Shown: positions 1-8,378 of the stretch, piece after piece
Layout of the letters: every line of letters starts with the position of its first letter
Position numbering within the stretch: the first letter of the stretch is position 1
Source of the DNA: Oerskovia paurometabola
GTDB taxonomy: Bacteria; Actinomycetota; Actinomycetes; Actinomycetales; Cellulomonadaceae
DNA: 64,000 nt
Direction of reading: 5' to 3'
NCBI RefSeq assembly: GCF_016907365.1
Contig: NZ_JAFBBV010000001.1
Span: 1,922,001 to 1,986,000 of the forward strand
Notes under the pieces: model-generated
What the model was told of the DNA's origin: nothing
What the model saw: only the letters and a program-made list of their open reading frames with translations
The model's database searches: none
Program-made: the position numbers and the translations under genes

Positions 1-994
1 TCACGGCGTCGATCGCCGTGAGCTCGTCGGTCGTGAAGGGCGGCGCGTCGAGGGCCGAGAGGTTGTCGTCGACCTGCGCCGTGGTCCGGGCCCCGACGAG
101 GACCGACGTGACACGCGGGTCGCGCAGCGTCCAGGCGACCGCCGTCCGGGCGAGCGGCTCACCGCGGCCGGCCGCGACGTCGCGCAGCGCGCGGATCCGG
201 GCCAGGTTCTCCGGGGCGAGGTGCTCGGGCCGCAGCGACGCCGAGCGAGCCGCGCGCGAGTCGGACGGTACGCCGTCGAGGTACCGGTCCGAGAGCATGC
301 CCTGGGCCAGCGGCGAGAAGACGATCAGTCCGGTGCCCGAGTCGCCGGCGACGTCGAGCAGGCTGCGTCCGCTCGCGTCGGGCACCTCGATCCACCGGTT
401 CAGCATCGAGTACGACGGCTGGTGCAGCACCAGGGGCAGGCCGAGGTCGTCGGCGACCGCGAGGGCCTCGGTCGTACGCCTCGCCGAGTACGAGGAGACG
501 GCCGCGTACGTGGCCCGGCCCGAGGACACCGCCGTGGCGAGTGCACCGATCGTCTCCTCGAGCGGCGTGGTGGGATCGAACCGGTGGGAGTAGAAGACGT
601 CCACGTGGTCGGTGCCGAGTCGGCGCAGCGACGCGTCGAGCGACGACAGCAGGTACTTGCGCGAACCGCCCTCGCCGTAGGGCCCTGGCCCCATGCGGTA
701 GCCCGCCTTGGTCGAGATCAGGAGCTCGTCGCGATGCCCTCGGAGATCCGAGGCCAGCAGGCGCCCGAAGGCAGCCTCTGCGGACCCGGGCGGCGGCCCG
801 TAGTTGTTCGCGAGGTCGAAGTGCACGACCCCCCGCTCGTGGGCGTGCAGGACCAGCTCGCGCTGCGCGGAGAAGGGCGTCGGCTCCCCGAAGTTCTGCC
901 AGAGGCCGAGGGAGAGGCGGGGCAGGACGAGGCCGGAGCGTCCGGCACGGGCGAAGGGCATCCCGGAGCCCGGCTCCGGCGCTTTGTGCGACAT
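1..994 (-). CDS. Aldo/keto reductase, AKR14 (YghZ/Kv-beta) type, 3' end outside the window
   Basis: NAD(P)H-dependent oxidoreductase with a TIM-barrel fold; this subgroup reduces small aldehydes such as glyceraldehyde 3-phosphate and methylglyoxal. The gene starts at ATG 994 on the minus strand and is open to base 1, so the C-terminus is missing (about 331 codons seen). The catalytic tetrad is visible: Asp60 and Tyr65 (in DLANNYGPP), Lys96 (STKAGY) and His137 (FYSHRFD). The later segment FSPLAQGMLSDRYL is typical of the YghZ-like group. A TACGGT box ends 6 nt before the ATG, which supports this start and a leaderless mRNA. The family is clear; the physiological substrate cannot be read from the sequence. 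Confidence 0.9.
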   Translation of the reverse strand, partial: MSHKAPEPGSGMPFARAGRSGLVLPRLSLGLWQNFGEPTPFSAQRELVLHAHERGVVHFDLANNYGPPPGSAEAAFGRLLASDLRGHRDELLISTKAGYRMGPGPYGEGGSRKYLLSSLDASLRRLGTDHVDVFYSHRFDPTTPLEETIGALATAVSSGRATYAAVSSYSARRTTEALAVADDLGLPLVLHQPSYSMLNRWIEVPDASGRSLLDVAGDSGTGLIVFSPLAQGMLSDRYLDGVPSDSRAARSASLRPEHLAPENLARIRALRDVAAGRGEPLARTAVAWTLRDPRVTSVLVGARTTAQVDDNLSALDAPPFTTDELTAIDAV

Positions 995-1000
995 GTCTCG

Positions 1001-1006
1001 ACCGTA
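1001..1006 (-). promoter_or_regulatory. -10 box of the aldo/keto reductase, leaderless type
   Basis: The minus strand reads TACGGT, then 6 nt, then the ATG at 994. The same box-to-start spacing recurs before many genes in this window. No clear -35 element was seen. Confidence 0.6.
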
Positions 1007-1106
1007 CCCGGTGGTATTCGCTGGCGTTACCTCGCCGGGTGCGACAGGCTGGGGCACGGGAGCGCCCGACGGCGCGCCTGATCCACCGAGAGAAGGAGGC
1101 CCGCCG

Positions 1107-1298
1107 ATGACGACGTCCAAGGACGAGACACCCGCGACCACGCCCAGCGAGGACGCCAAGGCGAAGTTCCGCGAGGCGCTCGACCGTAAGAACGCCGCGA
1201 GCCACCGCACTGCGGACGGCGGCTCGAACACGGGCTCCGTCCACGGGTCGGAGACCGTCGGACCTGTGCAGCGCACGTTCCGCCGCAAGTCCGGCTGA
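1107..1298 (+). CDS. DUF5302 family small protein
   Basis: A 63-residue, highly charged protein. The C-terminal RTFRRKSG and the early KAKFREALDRKN segment match the DUF5302 family, small actinobacterial proteins of unknown function. The ATG at 1107 has a strong ribosome binding site (AGGAGG at 1094-1099). There is no signal peptide or membrane segment; composition suggests a soluble and partly disordered protein. It lies between the divergent aldo/keto reductase and the convergent serA, so it is probably transcribed alone and ends at the hairpin just downstream. Family assignment is from the terminal motif only. Confidence 0.8.
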   Translation: MTTSKDETPATTPSEDAKAKFREALDRKNAASHRTADGGSNTGSVHGSETVGPVQRTFRRKSG

Positions 1299-1335
1299 GT
1301 GGCGGCCGGGAACCTGCGAGGTTCCCCCGCACCTG

Positions 1336-1390
1336 CACGACATGAGGAAGGGGACCAGCCCGGCGGGCTGGTCCCCTTCCTCATGTCGTG
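1336..1390. terminator. Bidirectional terminator between DUF5302 and serA
   Basis: Perfect inverted repeat with 27-nt arms (1336-1362 and 1364-1390), effectively a very long GC-rich hairpin with a minimal loop. It lies between two convergent genes and ends 10 nt from the serA stop, so it can serve both strands. Confidence 0.85.
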
Positions 1391-1400
1391 CGGGATGCGG

Positions 1401-2600
1401 TCAGGACAGCACGCGCAGCTTGACGGTCGCGTCCATGGCCTGCAGCTCGTCGATGGCCGCGGGCAGGAGCTCTGCGCCGACGTCGGTCACCACGTAGCCG
1501 AGCTCGCCACGCGTCGCGAGCATCTGGCCCTCGATGTTCGTGCCGTGCTCGGCGAGGACCGCGTTCACGGCCGCGAGCACGCCCGGGGTGTTGCGGTGCA
1601 GGTGGGCGATCCGGCTGACGCCCGTGCTCTGCTCGAGCGCGAGGTTCGGCATGTTGACGCTGAGGGTCGTCGACCCGGTCGCGAGGTAGTCGCGGAGCTT
1701 CCCGGCGACGAACTGGCCGATGGACTCCTGCGCCTCCTCGGTCGAGCCGCCGATGTGCGGGGTGAGGATGACGTTCGGCAGGCCGCGCAGCTCCGAGTCG
1801 AAGTGGTCGCCGCGCTTCTTGGGCTCCTCGGGGAACACGTCGATGGCTGCGCCCGACAGGTGCCCGGAGAGGATCGCCTCGCGCAGCGCGACGGTGTCGA
1901 CGACGAAGCCGCGCGAGAGATTGAGCAGGATCGAGCCCTGGCGCATGCGCGAGAGCTGCTTCTCGCCGAACAGGCCGGCGTTGCCACCGCGCCCGTCGAC
2001 GTGGAGCGTGACGACGTCGGCCGTCTCGAGGAGCTCGTCGAGGCTGTCCATGCGGCGCGCGTTGCCCAGGGCGAGCTTCTCGGCCGTGTCGTAGAAGACG
2101 ACCGACATGCCCAGCGCCTCGGCGACCACCGAGAGCTGCGTGCCGATGTTGCCGTACCCGATGATGCCCAGGGTGCGGCCGCGGACCTCGTGGGCGCCCT
2201 CGGCGGACTTGTCCCAGATGCCCTCGTGCAGCGCGCGGTCGCGCTCGGTCAGGCGGCGGGTCAGCGCGATGATCTCGGCGAGCGCGATCTCGACGACCGA
2301 GCGCGTGTTCGAGAACGGCGCGTTGAAGGTCGCGACGCCGTGCGACGCCGCGGCCTTGAGGTCGATCTGGTTGGTCCCGATGCAGAACGCGCCGATCGCG
2401 ATCAGGTCCGGGGAGGACTCGATCACGCGGGCCGTGACGTTGGTCTTGGACCGGATACCGAGGATGTTCACACCCTCGAGGGCCTCGATCAGCTCGGACT
2501 CGTCCATGGCCCCGGTGCGCACGGTCACGTCGATACCGGCGGACTCGAGGATCGAGGTGGCGAGGGGGTGCAGGTTTTCAAGGAGGAGGGCGCGTAGCAC
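1401..2600 (-). CDS. serA: D-3-phosphoglycerate dehydrogenase, short ACT-domain form
   Basis: Oxidises 3-phosphoglycerate to 3-phosphohydroxypyruvate, the first step of serine synthesis, in the cytoplasm. The 399-residue length matches the E. coli-like class (about 410) rather than the longer mycobacterial class (about 530). The NAD site is G148-Y-G-N-I-G153; the catalytic set is Arg230 (LSRG), Glu259 (DVFPEEP) and His282 (HIGGS). A C-terminal ACT domain (about 325-399) probably gives feedback control by serine. The start is GTG at 2600; the frame gives no closer upstream candidate. A 16-nt palindrome lies 20-35 nt upstream. It stands alone, converging on DUF5302. Confidence 0.95.
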   Translation of the reverse strand: MLRALLLENLHPLATSILESAGIDVTVRTGAMDESELIEALEGVNILGIRSKTNVTARVIESSPDLIAIGAFCIGTNQIDLKAAASHGVATFNAPFSNTRSVVEIALAEIIALTRRLTERDRALHEGIWDKSAEGAHEVRGRTLGIIGYGNIGTQLSVVAEALGMSVVFYDTAEKLALGNARRMDSLDELLETADVVTLHVDGRGGNAGLFGEKQLSRMRQGSILLNLSRGFVVDTVALREAILSGHLSGAAIDVFPEEPKKRGDHFDSELRGLPNVILTPHIGGSTEEAQESIGQFVAGKLRDYLATGSTTLSVNMPNLALEQSTGVSRIAHLHRNTPGVLAAVNAVLAEHGTNIEGQMLATRGELGYVVTDVGAELLPAAIDELQAMDATVKLRVLS

Positions 2601-2619
2601 GTGTCTATGGTGCGCCGAG

Positions 2620-2635
2620 TTGGTGCGAGCACCAA
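2620..2635. promoter_or_regulatory. Palindrome upstream of serA, possible operator
   Basis: TTGGTGC-GA-GCACCAA is a perfect inverted repeat 20-35 nt before the serA start. Its position fits an operator or a 5' hairpin in the serA mRNA. The binding factor is unknown. Confidence 0.4.
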
Positions 2636-2672
2636 ACGAGTCTTGTCCCTCGGACGACGCGATCTCCTCCGG

Positions 2673-5003
2673 TCAGTCGGCGAAGCCCTGGGGGAGGGGG
2701 CGTGAGTGCACCACCACGAGCCGCTGCGTCGGGCGGGTCATCGCGACGTAGAGCTCGGACGCCCCGGAGGTCGCCGCGAGGACGTCGGCGGGCTCCAGCA
2801 GGACGACCGCATCGAACTCGAGCCCCTTGGCCTGGGTCGGGCTCAGGACCGTGAGCGCGGCTCCCAGGGCGCCCTCGACCTCGGCCGCGGAGCCGGTGAG
2901 CAACGGGTCGGTCAGGTGGACGCGGGTCAGGTGCTCGCGCACGTCCGTCAGCCGGTGCGCCGGCGCGACGACCGCGACCCGGCCTGCGCCGTCGGGCCCG
3001 ACGAACTCCGCCAGGGCCGACCGGACCCGGGCGGCCACCTCGGCCAGCGGGTCCTCCCCGCCCGCTACGGGGGACAGGACGAGCGCCCCCGGGACGTCGC
3101 GTGCCGAGGTGAGCGAGGACGTCGGGAGACGGTGGGCCGCGGCGAACCGCTGTGCGGTGTCGGCGATCTGCGTGGGTGTGCGGTAGTTGACCGTGAGGGT
3201 CGCGAGGCGCCACGAGCTGCGCAGCAACGGGTCGAGCATGCTCGCCCACGACCGTGCTCCCGCGAGCGAGGACGTCTGGGCGACGTCGCCGACGATGGTC
3301 ATCGACCGGGTGGGGCAGCGCCGCACCAGGGCCCGCCACGCCATCGCGGACAGCTCCTGCGCCTCGTCGACCACGACGTGCGCGTAGGTCCACGTGCGGT
3401 CCTGGGCCGCGCGCTCGGCCGTGGTCAGGCGAGAACCGCCCCCGGCGAACCGGTCGGCGAGGATCTCCGCACCGACGATCCCGCCGCCGGCACCGGACGA
3501 CTCGAGGACCTGCCGTGCGTAGTCGAGGCTGGCCGCCCGTTCGGCCGCCTCGGCCTTGGCCTGGGCGCGCGCGGCCTGGTCGTCCTCGCCCAGGAGCTCC
3601 GCGGCCTCGTCGAGGAGCGGCACGTCCGCCGGGGTCCACGGGGAGCCCTTGGGGCGCACCAGCGCCGCACGGTCCGCGCGCGACATGTCGGGCGCGGCCT
3701 CGGCGAGGCGGTGCGGCTTGACGAACAGGTCCTCGATCAGGCGTTCGGGCGTCAGGGGCATCCAGGCGAGGTTGAGCGCGATCCGGATCTCTCGCTGGCG
3801 CCGCAGGTCGTCGATCACCTCGGCCCGCTCCTCGGGCGCGACCGGCCCGCCGAGCTCCGCGAGGTACTGGTCCGCGAGCCGACCCAGCATCTCGCGCACG
3901 AACGGGACGCGCGCGAGGTTGTGCGGCTTGTGCGTGCGGTGGGCCTTCGCGATCGCGTCGCGCACGTCGGAGCGGCGGATCACGAGATCGTGGCCGTCGA
4001 TACGCAGGTGCTGGTCCGCGGCGGGCACGCGCTGGCGTGCGCGGACCGCGCGCTGCACGACCTTGGCCCACGACGCGCGCCCCTTGATCCGGGCGACCTC
4101 GGGCGACTCCTCCCCGTCCGCGACGAGCCCCGGCAGGAGCTCGGAGATGGTCGTGCTCACGACGCCCGTCTCACCGAGCGAGGGCAGGACCTGGTCGATG
4201 TAGTGCAGGAAGGACAGGCTCGGCCCGACGAGGAGCACGCCCGAGCGTTCGAGCAGGCGGCGGTGGGCGTACAGCAGGTAGGCCGCCCGGTGCAGCGCCA
4301 CGGCCGTCTTGCCCGTCCCGGGGCCGCCCTGGACCACGAGCGCCCCGGCGAGCTCCGAGCGGATGATCGCGTCCTGCTCGGCCTGGATCGTGGCGACGAT
4401 GTCGCCCATGCGGCTCGTGCGCCCGGCCGCCATGGCCGCGAGCAGCGCGCCCTCGCCCGAGAGGTTCGAGTCGGCCGCGGCGCCCGAGGAGAGGTCGAGG
4501 ACCTCGTCCTCGACGCCCGTGACCGAGCGCCCCTTGGTCACGAGGTGGCGACGGCGACGAACGCCGTCCGGGTGGGCCGCCGTCGCGCGGTAGAACGACT
4601 GCGCGGCAGGTGCGCGCCAGTCCGTGAGGATCGACGCGTGGTCCTCGTCGGACAGGCCGATGCGCCCGACGTACCGGGTCGCGCCGTCGTCCAGGTCGAG
4701 ACGACCGAACGCGAGCCGGTCCTCGACCGCCTCGAGCTGGGCGAGCCGGTCCTCGTAGAGGGTCGCGAAGGCGTCGCGCTCGCTGCGGTTCTGCGGAGAA
4801 CCCGAGGGGCCCGACCGGCGCACGCCGGCGAGCCGTGAGCGGGTCGAGGCACGCAGCTCGTCGAGACGGGCGTAGAGCGTGTCGACGACGACCTGCTCCC
4901 TGCTGATCTCGTGCCGACGGTCCGGCGTCGGGGCGTCCCGCTCCGGCCGGACCTGCTCGTCGGTGGTCGGCGCCCCGCTCGTCCGGTCGCTCGTCTCGCG
5001 CAC
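2673..5003 (-). CDS. HelD/HelR-type UvrD-like helicase (RNA polymerase recycling ATPase)
   Basis: A 776-residue superfamily 1 ATPase. Actinobacterial HelD/HelR proteins bind RNA polymerase and release stalled complexes; some confer rifampicin tolerance. The N-terminal region (about 25-90) is a charged helical arm. Walker A is GGPGTGKTA near residue 228. Walker B and the Q-rich helicase segment follow (VVVDEAQELSAMAWRALVRR; GDVAQTSSLAGA), and the C-terminus has motif VI-like VAMTRPTQRLVVV. The open frame continues far upstream over the antisense of the next gene, so GTG 5003 (VRETSDR) was chosen: it is the first sensible start outside that gene. No rifampicin-associated element was seen upstream, so the rifampicin role is only a family possibility. 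Confidence 0.85.
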   Translation of the reverse strand: MRETSDRTSGAPTTDEQVRPERDAPTPDRRHEISREQVVVDTLYARLDELRASTRSRLAGVRRSGPSGSPQNRSERDAFATLYEDRLAQLEAVEDRLAFGRLDLDDGATRYVGRIGLSDEDHASILTDWRAPAAQSFYRATAAHPDGVRRRRHLVTKGRSVTGVEDEVLDLSSGAAADSNLSGEGALLAAMAAGRTSRMGDIVATIQAEQDAIIRSELAGALVVQGGPGTGKTAVALHRAAYLLYAHRRLLERSGVLLVGPSLSFLHYIDQVLPSLGETGVVSTTISELLPGLVADGEESPEVARIKGRASWAKVVQRAVRARQRVPAADQHLRIDGHDLVIRRSDVRDAIAKAHRTHKPHNLARVPFVREMLGRLADQYLAELGGPVAPEERAEVIDDLRRQREIRIALNLAWMPLTPERLIEDLFVKPHRLAEAAPDMSRADRAALVRPKGSPWTPADVPLLDEAAELLGEDDQAARAQAKAEAAERAASLDYARQVLESSGAGGGIVGAEILADRFAGGGSRLTTAERAAQDRTWTYAHVVVDEAQELSAMAWRALVRRCPTRSMTIVGDVAQTSSLAGARSWASMLDPLLRSSWRLATLTVNYRTPTQIADTAQRFAAAHRLPTSSLTSARDVPGALVLSPVAGGEDPLAEVAARVRSALAEFVGPDGAGRVAVVAPAHRLTDVREHLTRVHLTDPLLTGSAAEVEGALGAALTVLSPTQAKGLEFDAVVLLEPADVLAATSGASELYVAMTRPTQRLVVVHSRPLPQGFAD

Positions 5004-5186
5004 GCTGTTCCGTCCTGTCGTCTCGTCCCTCGCGGTCCGCTCGCGCACCCCGCGACGCAGCCGTCCATTATTGCCGATCCAGGGCGCCCCGGTCGCCATC
5101 GACGTCGTGCGTGGACACGCTCTCCCGCGACGCCCGGGACCGTGCGGCGGGGACCCCGCCTCCCAGCACGAGACGCCCGCGTCCTC

Positions 5187-5192
5187 TACGAT
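5187..5192 (+). promoter_or_regulatory. -10 box before the phosphatase-kinase operon
   Basis: TACGAT is followed 8 nt later by ATG at 5201, the leaderless pattern of this window. That ATG opens an 11-codon ORF out of frame with the phosphatase, whose own GTG lies at 5226. Confidence 0.5.
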
Positions 5193-5200
5193 CGGGAACC

Positions 5201-5236
5201 ATGGCGACTGTCGGAGGCGCGCGTCGTGGTGACTGA
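5201..5236 (+). CDS. Possible leaderless upstream ORF (11 residues)
   Basis: ATG at 5201 to TGA at 5234-5236 encodes MATVGGARRGD. It overlaps the GTG start of the phosphatase (5226) by 11 nt in another frame. The phosphatase ribosome binding site GGAGG (5213-5217) lies inside it, so ribosomes finishing this ORF could re-initiate downstream. Purely an inference from the promoter position. Confidence 0.3.
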   Translation: MATVGGARRGD

Positions 5237-6551
5237 GCCCTTGTCGCCCCGTCCGGAGGGAGGGGCTCCGGGTGTCCTGTCCCCGGAGGACCTCCTGCGC
5301 GTCCTGCTGGTCGAGGACGACGACGGGGACGCGATCCTCGTCGAAGAGCTCCTCGACGACGCCCGGGTCAAGGTCGAGCTGCACCGCGCACGGAGCCTCG
5401 ACGTGGCCCTCGAGATGCTGCGCCTGCACGACGTGCACTGCGTCCTGCTCGACCTCGGTCTCCCGGACGCCGTCGGGCTCTCCGCCGTCGAGCGGCTCCA
5501 GTCCCGTCAGGACCCGCCCGCGCTGGTCGTGCTCACCGGGCACACCGGGATCGACCTCGGGGTCCAGGCCGTCGCGGCGGGCGCGGACGACTACCTGGTC
5601 AAGGGAGAGGTGGACGGCGACCTCCTGGGGCGCTCGGTCCGCTACGCCGTCCAGCGCCGTCGCTCCAAGGAGCAGCAGCGCGCGCTCTACCGCAGCGAGG
5701 TGCGCGCGGCCGAGACCGCCCGGCTCGAGCACGCCCTGCTGCCCAAGCCGCTCGTGACCGACGAGTCGATCGCCGTGATGGTGGGCTACATCCCCGGCGG
5801 CAACGGCCTGCTGGGCGGAGACTTCTACGACGCCGTGGAGCGCCCCGACGGACGGGTCCTGTGCCTGATCGGGGACGTCGCGGGGCACGGCCCGGACGAG
5901 GCGGCGCTCGGCGCGACCCTGCGCACCGCGTGGCGCACCCTCGTCCTGTCGGACGTCGACCCTGCCGAGATCCTTCCCCTCGTCGAACGGGTCCTGATCC
6001 CCGAGCGAGCCAGGCCCGAGGTCTTCGTGACCCTCTGCCAGGTCGTCATCTCGCCGGACCGCACCGGCGTGGACCTCTTCCTCGCGGGACACATGTCCCC
6101 GCTGCTCCTGCAGGACTCCTGCACGGAGCTTCCGACGACCTCGCGCGGCCGGGCGCTCGGCATCCCCGTCACGGGCGGGTGGCGCGCCGAGCGCGTCCCG
6201 CTCGAGGCTCCCTGGGCGCTCATGCTCTACACCGACGGCCTGATCGAGGCGACCCTCGCCGAGGACGCACAGGCCACCACGGGCGCGGGGACCGACGCGC
6301 CCCCCGTCGGGGGCACGCCCGGGCGTCGGGAACGCCTCGGCGTCCACGGTCTCGTCGCGGCCGTCGACACCGAGCTCGCGCACGGCGGGGAGGGACTCGT
6401 CGAGAGGCTCTTCCGACGGGTGCGAACCCTGCACGGCGGGCCCCTCGCGGACGATGCCGCGGTGCTCGTGATCGGATGGGGCGGCCCGGACCAGGACACG
6501 CGGGGCGAGCGGACCGCGACGCTCGCCGACTCCGACGAGTGGTCGCAGTGA
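5226..6551 (+). CDS. Response regulator with SpoIIE/PP2C serine phosphatase output
   Basis: A 441-residue two-domain signalling protein. The N-terminal receiver (about 15-140) has the acidic pair VEDDDGD, the phospho-acceptor Asp76 in VLLDLGLPD, the Thr of VLTGHTG and Lys of YLVKGE. A short helical linker leads to an RsbU/SpoIIE PP2C domain (about 170-440) with the metal-binding motifs GGDFYD, GDVAGHG, YTDGL and DDAAVLV. Such proteins dephosphorylate anti-sigma-factor antagonists when the receiver is phosphorylated. GTG 5226 has GGAGG 8 nt upstream; a second GTG follows at 5229. The stop overlaps the kinase start by 4 nt (GTGA), so the adjacent kinase is the likely partner. No RsbV/RsbW-type target is in the window. 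Confidence 0.9.
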   Translation: MVTEPLSPRPEGGAPGVLSPEDLLRVLLVEDDDGDAILVEELLDDARVKVELHRARSLDVALEMLRLHDVHCVLLDLGLPDAVGLSAVERLQSRQDPPALVVLTGHTGIDLGVQAVAAGADDYLVKGEVDGDLLGRSVRYAVQRRRSKEQQRALYRSEVRAAETARLEHALLPKPLVTDESIAVMVGYIPGGNGLLGGDFYDAVERPDGRVLCLIGDVAGHGPDEAALGATLRTAWRTLVLSDVDPAEILPLVERVLIPERARPEVFVTLCQVVISPDRTGVDLFLAGHMSPLLLQDSCTELPTTSRGRALGIPVTGGWRAERVPLEAPWALMLYTDGLIEATLAEDAQATTGAGTDAPPVGGTPGRRERLGVHGLVAAVDTELAHGGEGLVERLFRRVRTLHGGPLADDAAVLVIGWGGPDQDTRGERTATLADSDEWSQ

Positions 6552-8305
6552 GCGGACCGACCTCGACCGGACCGGTCGACGCGCCCGGGACCGCGCCCCT
6601 CGACGCTCCGGCACCGGAGAGGCCCGCGCCCGACGGGCCCGCGCCCGAGGGGCCCGCGCCCGACGGGCCCGCGCCCGAGGGGCCCGCGCCCGAGGCGCGG
6701 GACGAGGCGACCACCACCGAACCTCCCTCGGGTCCGTCGCTGCGGCGCCGGCTCGGCCGGCTCCTCGCGCTCGCCGCCGCGATCCTCCTCGCGGTGGTCT
6801 GCCTCTCGGTCGTCGCCCTGGTCAACGTCGTGCGCTACCAGGACGAGGTCACGAACCCGTACTTCACCGCCGTCACGCAGGCCGACAGCGCGTACGTGAC
6901 CCTGATCGACGCCGAGTCCTCGGTCCGGGGCTACCTGGCCACGCGTACCGCCCTGAGCCTCGAGGCCTTCGAACGCTCGCTCGAGAACGAAGGAGCCGGC
7001 GCGATCCACGACGACCTCACGGCCGAGCGCGTCACGAGGTCGCCGCAGGTCGCGACGGCGCTCGACCACGCGACCCGAGCCGTCCAGGACTGGTCGTCCG
7101 GGTACGCGGTACCGATGGTCGAGAAGGTGCGGCAGGACGGCCCGGACGCGGTCACGACCGACGAACGGCTCGAGGGTGCCCGACTCTTCGAGCAGGCCCG
7201 CACCGCGACGCGGGAGTACATCTCGGTGCTGCGCGAGGTCCGGGAGGAGAAGGTCCGATCCCTCGAGATCTGGACGCAGGTGCTGTTCGGCTCGGTCGTC
7301 GTGCTCGTCGTCGCCGCGATCCTCGTCGGGGGGTTCCTCTGGAGCGTGCTCAAGCGCTGGATCACCGACCCCGTCACGACGCTCGCCCACCAGGTCCGCG
7401 TCGTGAGCGACGGGAACCTGCGCCAACCCGTCGCCGTCCAGGCACCGGGAGAGATCGGGGCGCTCGCGGTCGACGTCGAGCACATGCGCCGAGAGCTCGT
7501 GAGCCAGGTCGCGGAGATCCGCTCGTCGCACGAGGAGGTCGAGCACTCGCACGAGATGCTCGCGGCGCAGGCGCAGGAGCTGGCGCGCTCCAACCGCGAC
7601 CTGGAGCAGTTCGCGTACGTGGCCTCGCACGACCTGCAGGAGCCGTTGCGCAAGGTCGCGTCGTTCACCCAGCTGCTGCAGAAGCGGTACGGGGGGCAGC
7701 TCGACGACCGCGCCGACCAGTACATCGAGTTCGCGGTCGACGGCGCGAAGCGCATGCAGCGCCTCATCCAGGACCTGCTGGGTTTCTCGCGCGTCGGGCG
7801 CACGGGGACCGAGAGGGGGCCCGTGGACCTCGAGAAGTCCTTCGCCGTGGTGCTCTCCGACCTCGAGGAGAAGATCGCGACGACCGGCACGAGCGTGACC
7901 CACGACCCCCTGCCCACGGTGCGCGGGGAGCGGGCGCTGCTCGAACAGCTCTTCGTCAACCTCGTCGGCAACGCGATCAAGTTCCGGGACCCCGAGCGTC
8001 CCCCCGTGGTGCACGTCGCGGTCCGCTCGCTCGACACCGCCTGGGAGTTCGCGGTGTCCGACAACGGCATCGGCATCGACGCGCAGTACGCGGAACGGGT
8101 CTTCGTGATCTTCCAGCGCCTGCACCCCAAGGACGTCTACGAGGGGACCGGGATCGGTCTGGCACTGTGCAAGCGGATCGTCGAGTACCACGGGGGCAGG
8201 ATCTGGATCGAGCAGACCCCGGGAGGCGGCACGACGGTCCGGTTCACGATCGCGCACCAGTACGACCCGGTCGGGGCCGCCCCGTCCGCGCCGTCGGCGG
8301 GGTGA
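6548..8305 (+). CDS. CHASE3-type membrane sensor histidine kinase
   Basis: A 585-residue sensor kinase. In order: a Pro/Ala-rich cytoplasmic N-terminus (about 1-60) with a DNA repeat; membrane segment about 70-95; an extracytoplasmic helical domain of about 135 residues resembling CHASE3 (SSVRGYLATRTALSLEAFE); second membrane segment about 245-270; HAMP linker; coiled coil; HisKA with His361 in ASHDLQEPLRK; then an ATPase domain with NLVGNAIKF, SDNGIGID and GTGIGLALCKRIVEYHGG. The DLQEP H-box is the phytochrome-like class that pairs with Rcp1-type single receivers, as encoded next. Translation is coupled to the upstream phosphatase through a GTGA overlap. The CHASE3 call rests on layout; the signal is unknown. 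Confidence 0.9.
   Translation: MSGPTSTGPVDAPGTAPLDAPAPERPAPDGPAPEGPAPDGPAPEGPAPEARDEATTTEPPSGPSLRRRLGRLLALAAAILLAVVCLSVVALVNVVRYQDEVTNPYFTAVTQADSAYVTLIDAESSVRGYLATRTALSLEAFERSLENEGAGAIHDDLTAERVTRSPQVATALDHATRAVQDWSSGYAVPMVEKVRQDGPDAVTTDERLEGARLFEQARTATREYISVLREVREEKVRSLEIWTQVLFGSVVVLVVAAILVGGFLWSVLKRWITDPVTTLAHQVRVVSDGNLRQPVAVQAPGEIGALAVDVEHMRRELVSQVAEIRSSHEEVEHSHEMLAAQAQELARSNRDLEQFAYVASHDLQEPLRKVASFTQLLQKRYGGQLDDRADQYIEFAVDGAKRMQRLIQDLLGFSRVGRTGTERGPVDLEKSFAVVLSDLEEKIATTGTSVTHDPLPTVRGERALLEQLFVNLVGNAIKFRDPERPPVVHVAVRSLDTAWEFAVSDNGIGIDAQYAERVFVIFQRLHPKDVYEGTGIGLALCKRIVEYHGGRIWIEQTPGGGTTVRFTIAHQYDPVGAAPSAPSAG
6621..6695 (+). repeat. Five 15-nt tandem repeats inside the kinase gene
   Basis: Five units of GGCCCGCGCCCGA(C/G)G encode alternating PAPDG/PAPEG pentapeptides in the cytoplasmic N-terminus of the kinase. 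Near-identical codons mark it as slippage-prone; copy number could differ between strains without changing the frame. Confidence 0.9.
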
Positions 8306-8366
8306 GGACCGACCGCGTCGCTCGCCCGTCGGCGCGCGCAGCCGCGCCCGGACGTCTCGCGTCGAC

Positions 8367-8372
8367 TAGGCT
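8367..8372 (+). promoter_or_regulatory. -10 box of the single-domain receiver, leaderless type
   Basis: TAGGCT followed after 6 nt by GTG 8379. This supports the GTG start over the internal ATG at 8430, which lacks a good ribosome binding site. Confidence 0.6.
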
Positions 8373-8378
8373 CACGGC

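Noticed and set aside
5004-5225. Rifampicin-associated element upstream of the HelD/HelR-type gene
   Set aside because: No matching inverted repeat (GGGGCTTGC/GCAAGGCCC type) was seen, so rifampicin induction is not supported.
5004-6614. The helicase frame stays open for more than 500 codons upstream of 5003
   Set aside because: That part is antisense to the receiver-phosphatase gene, has shadow-like composition and no helicase sequence; GTG 5003 is the sensible start.
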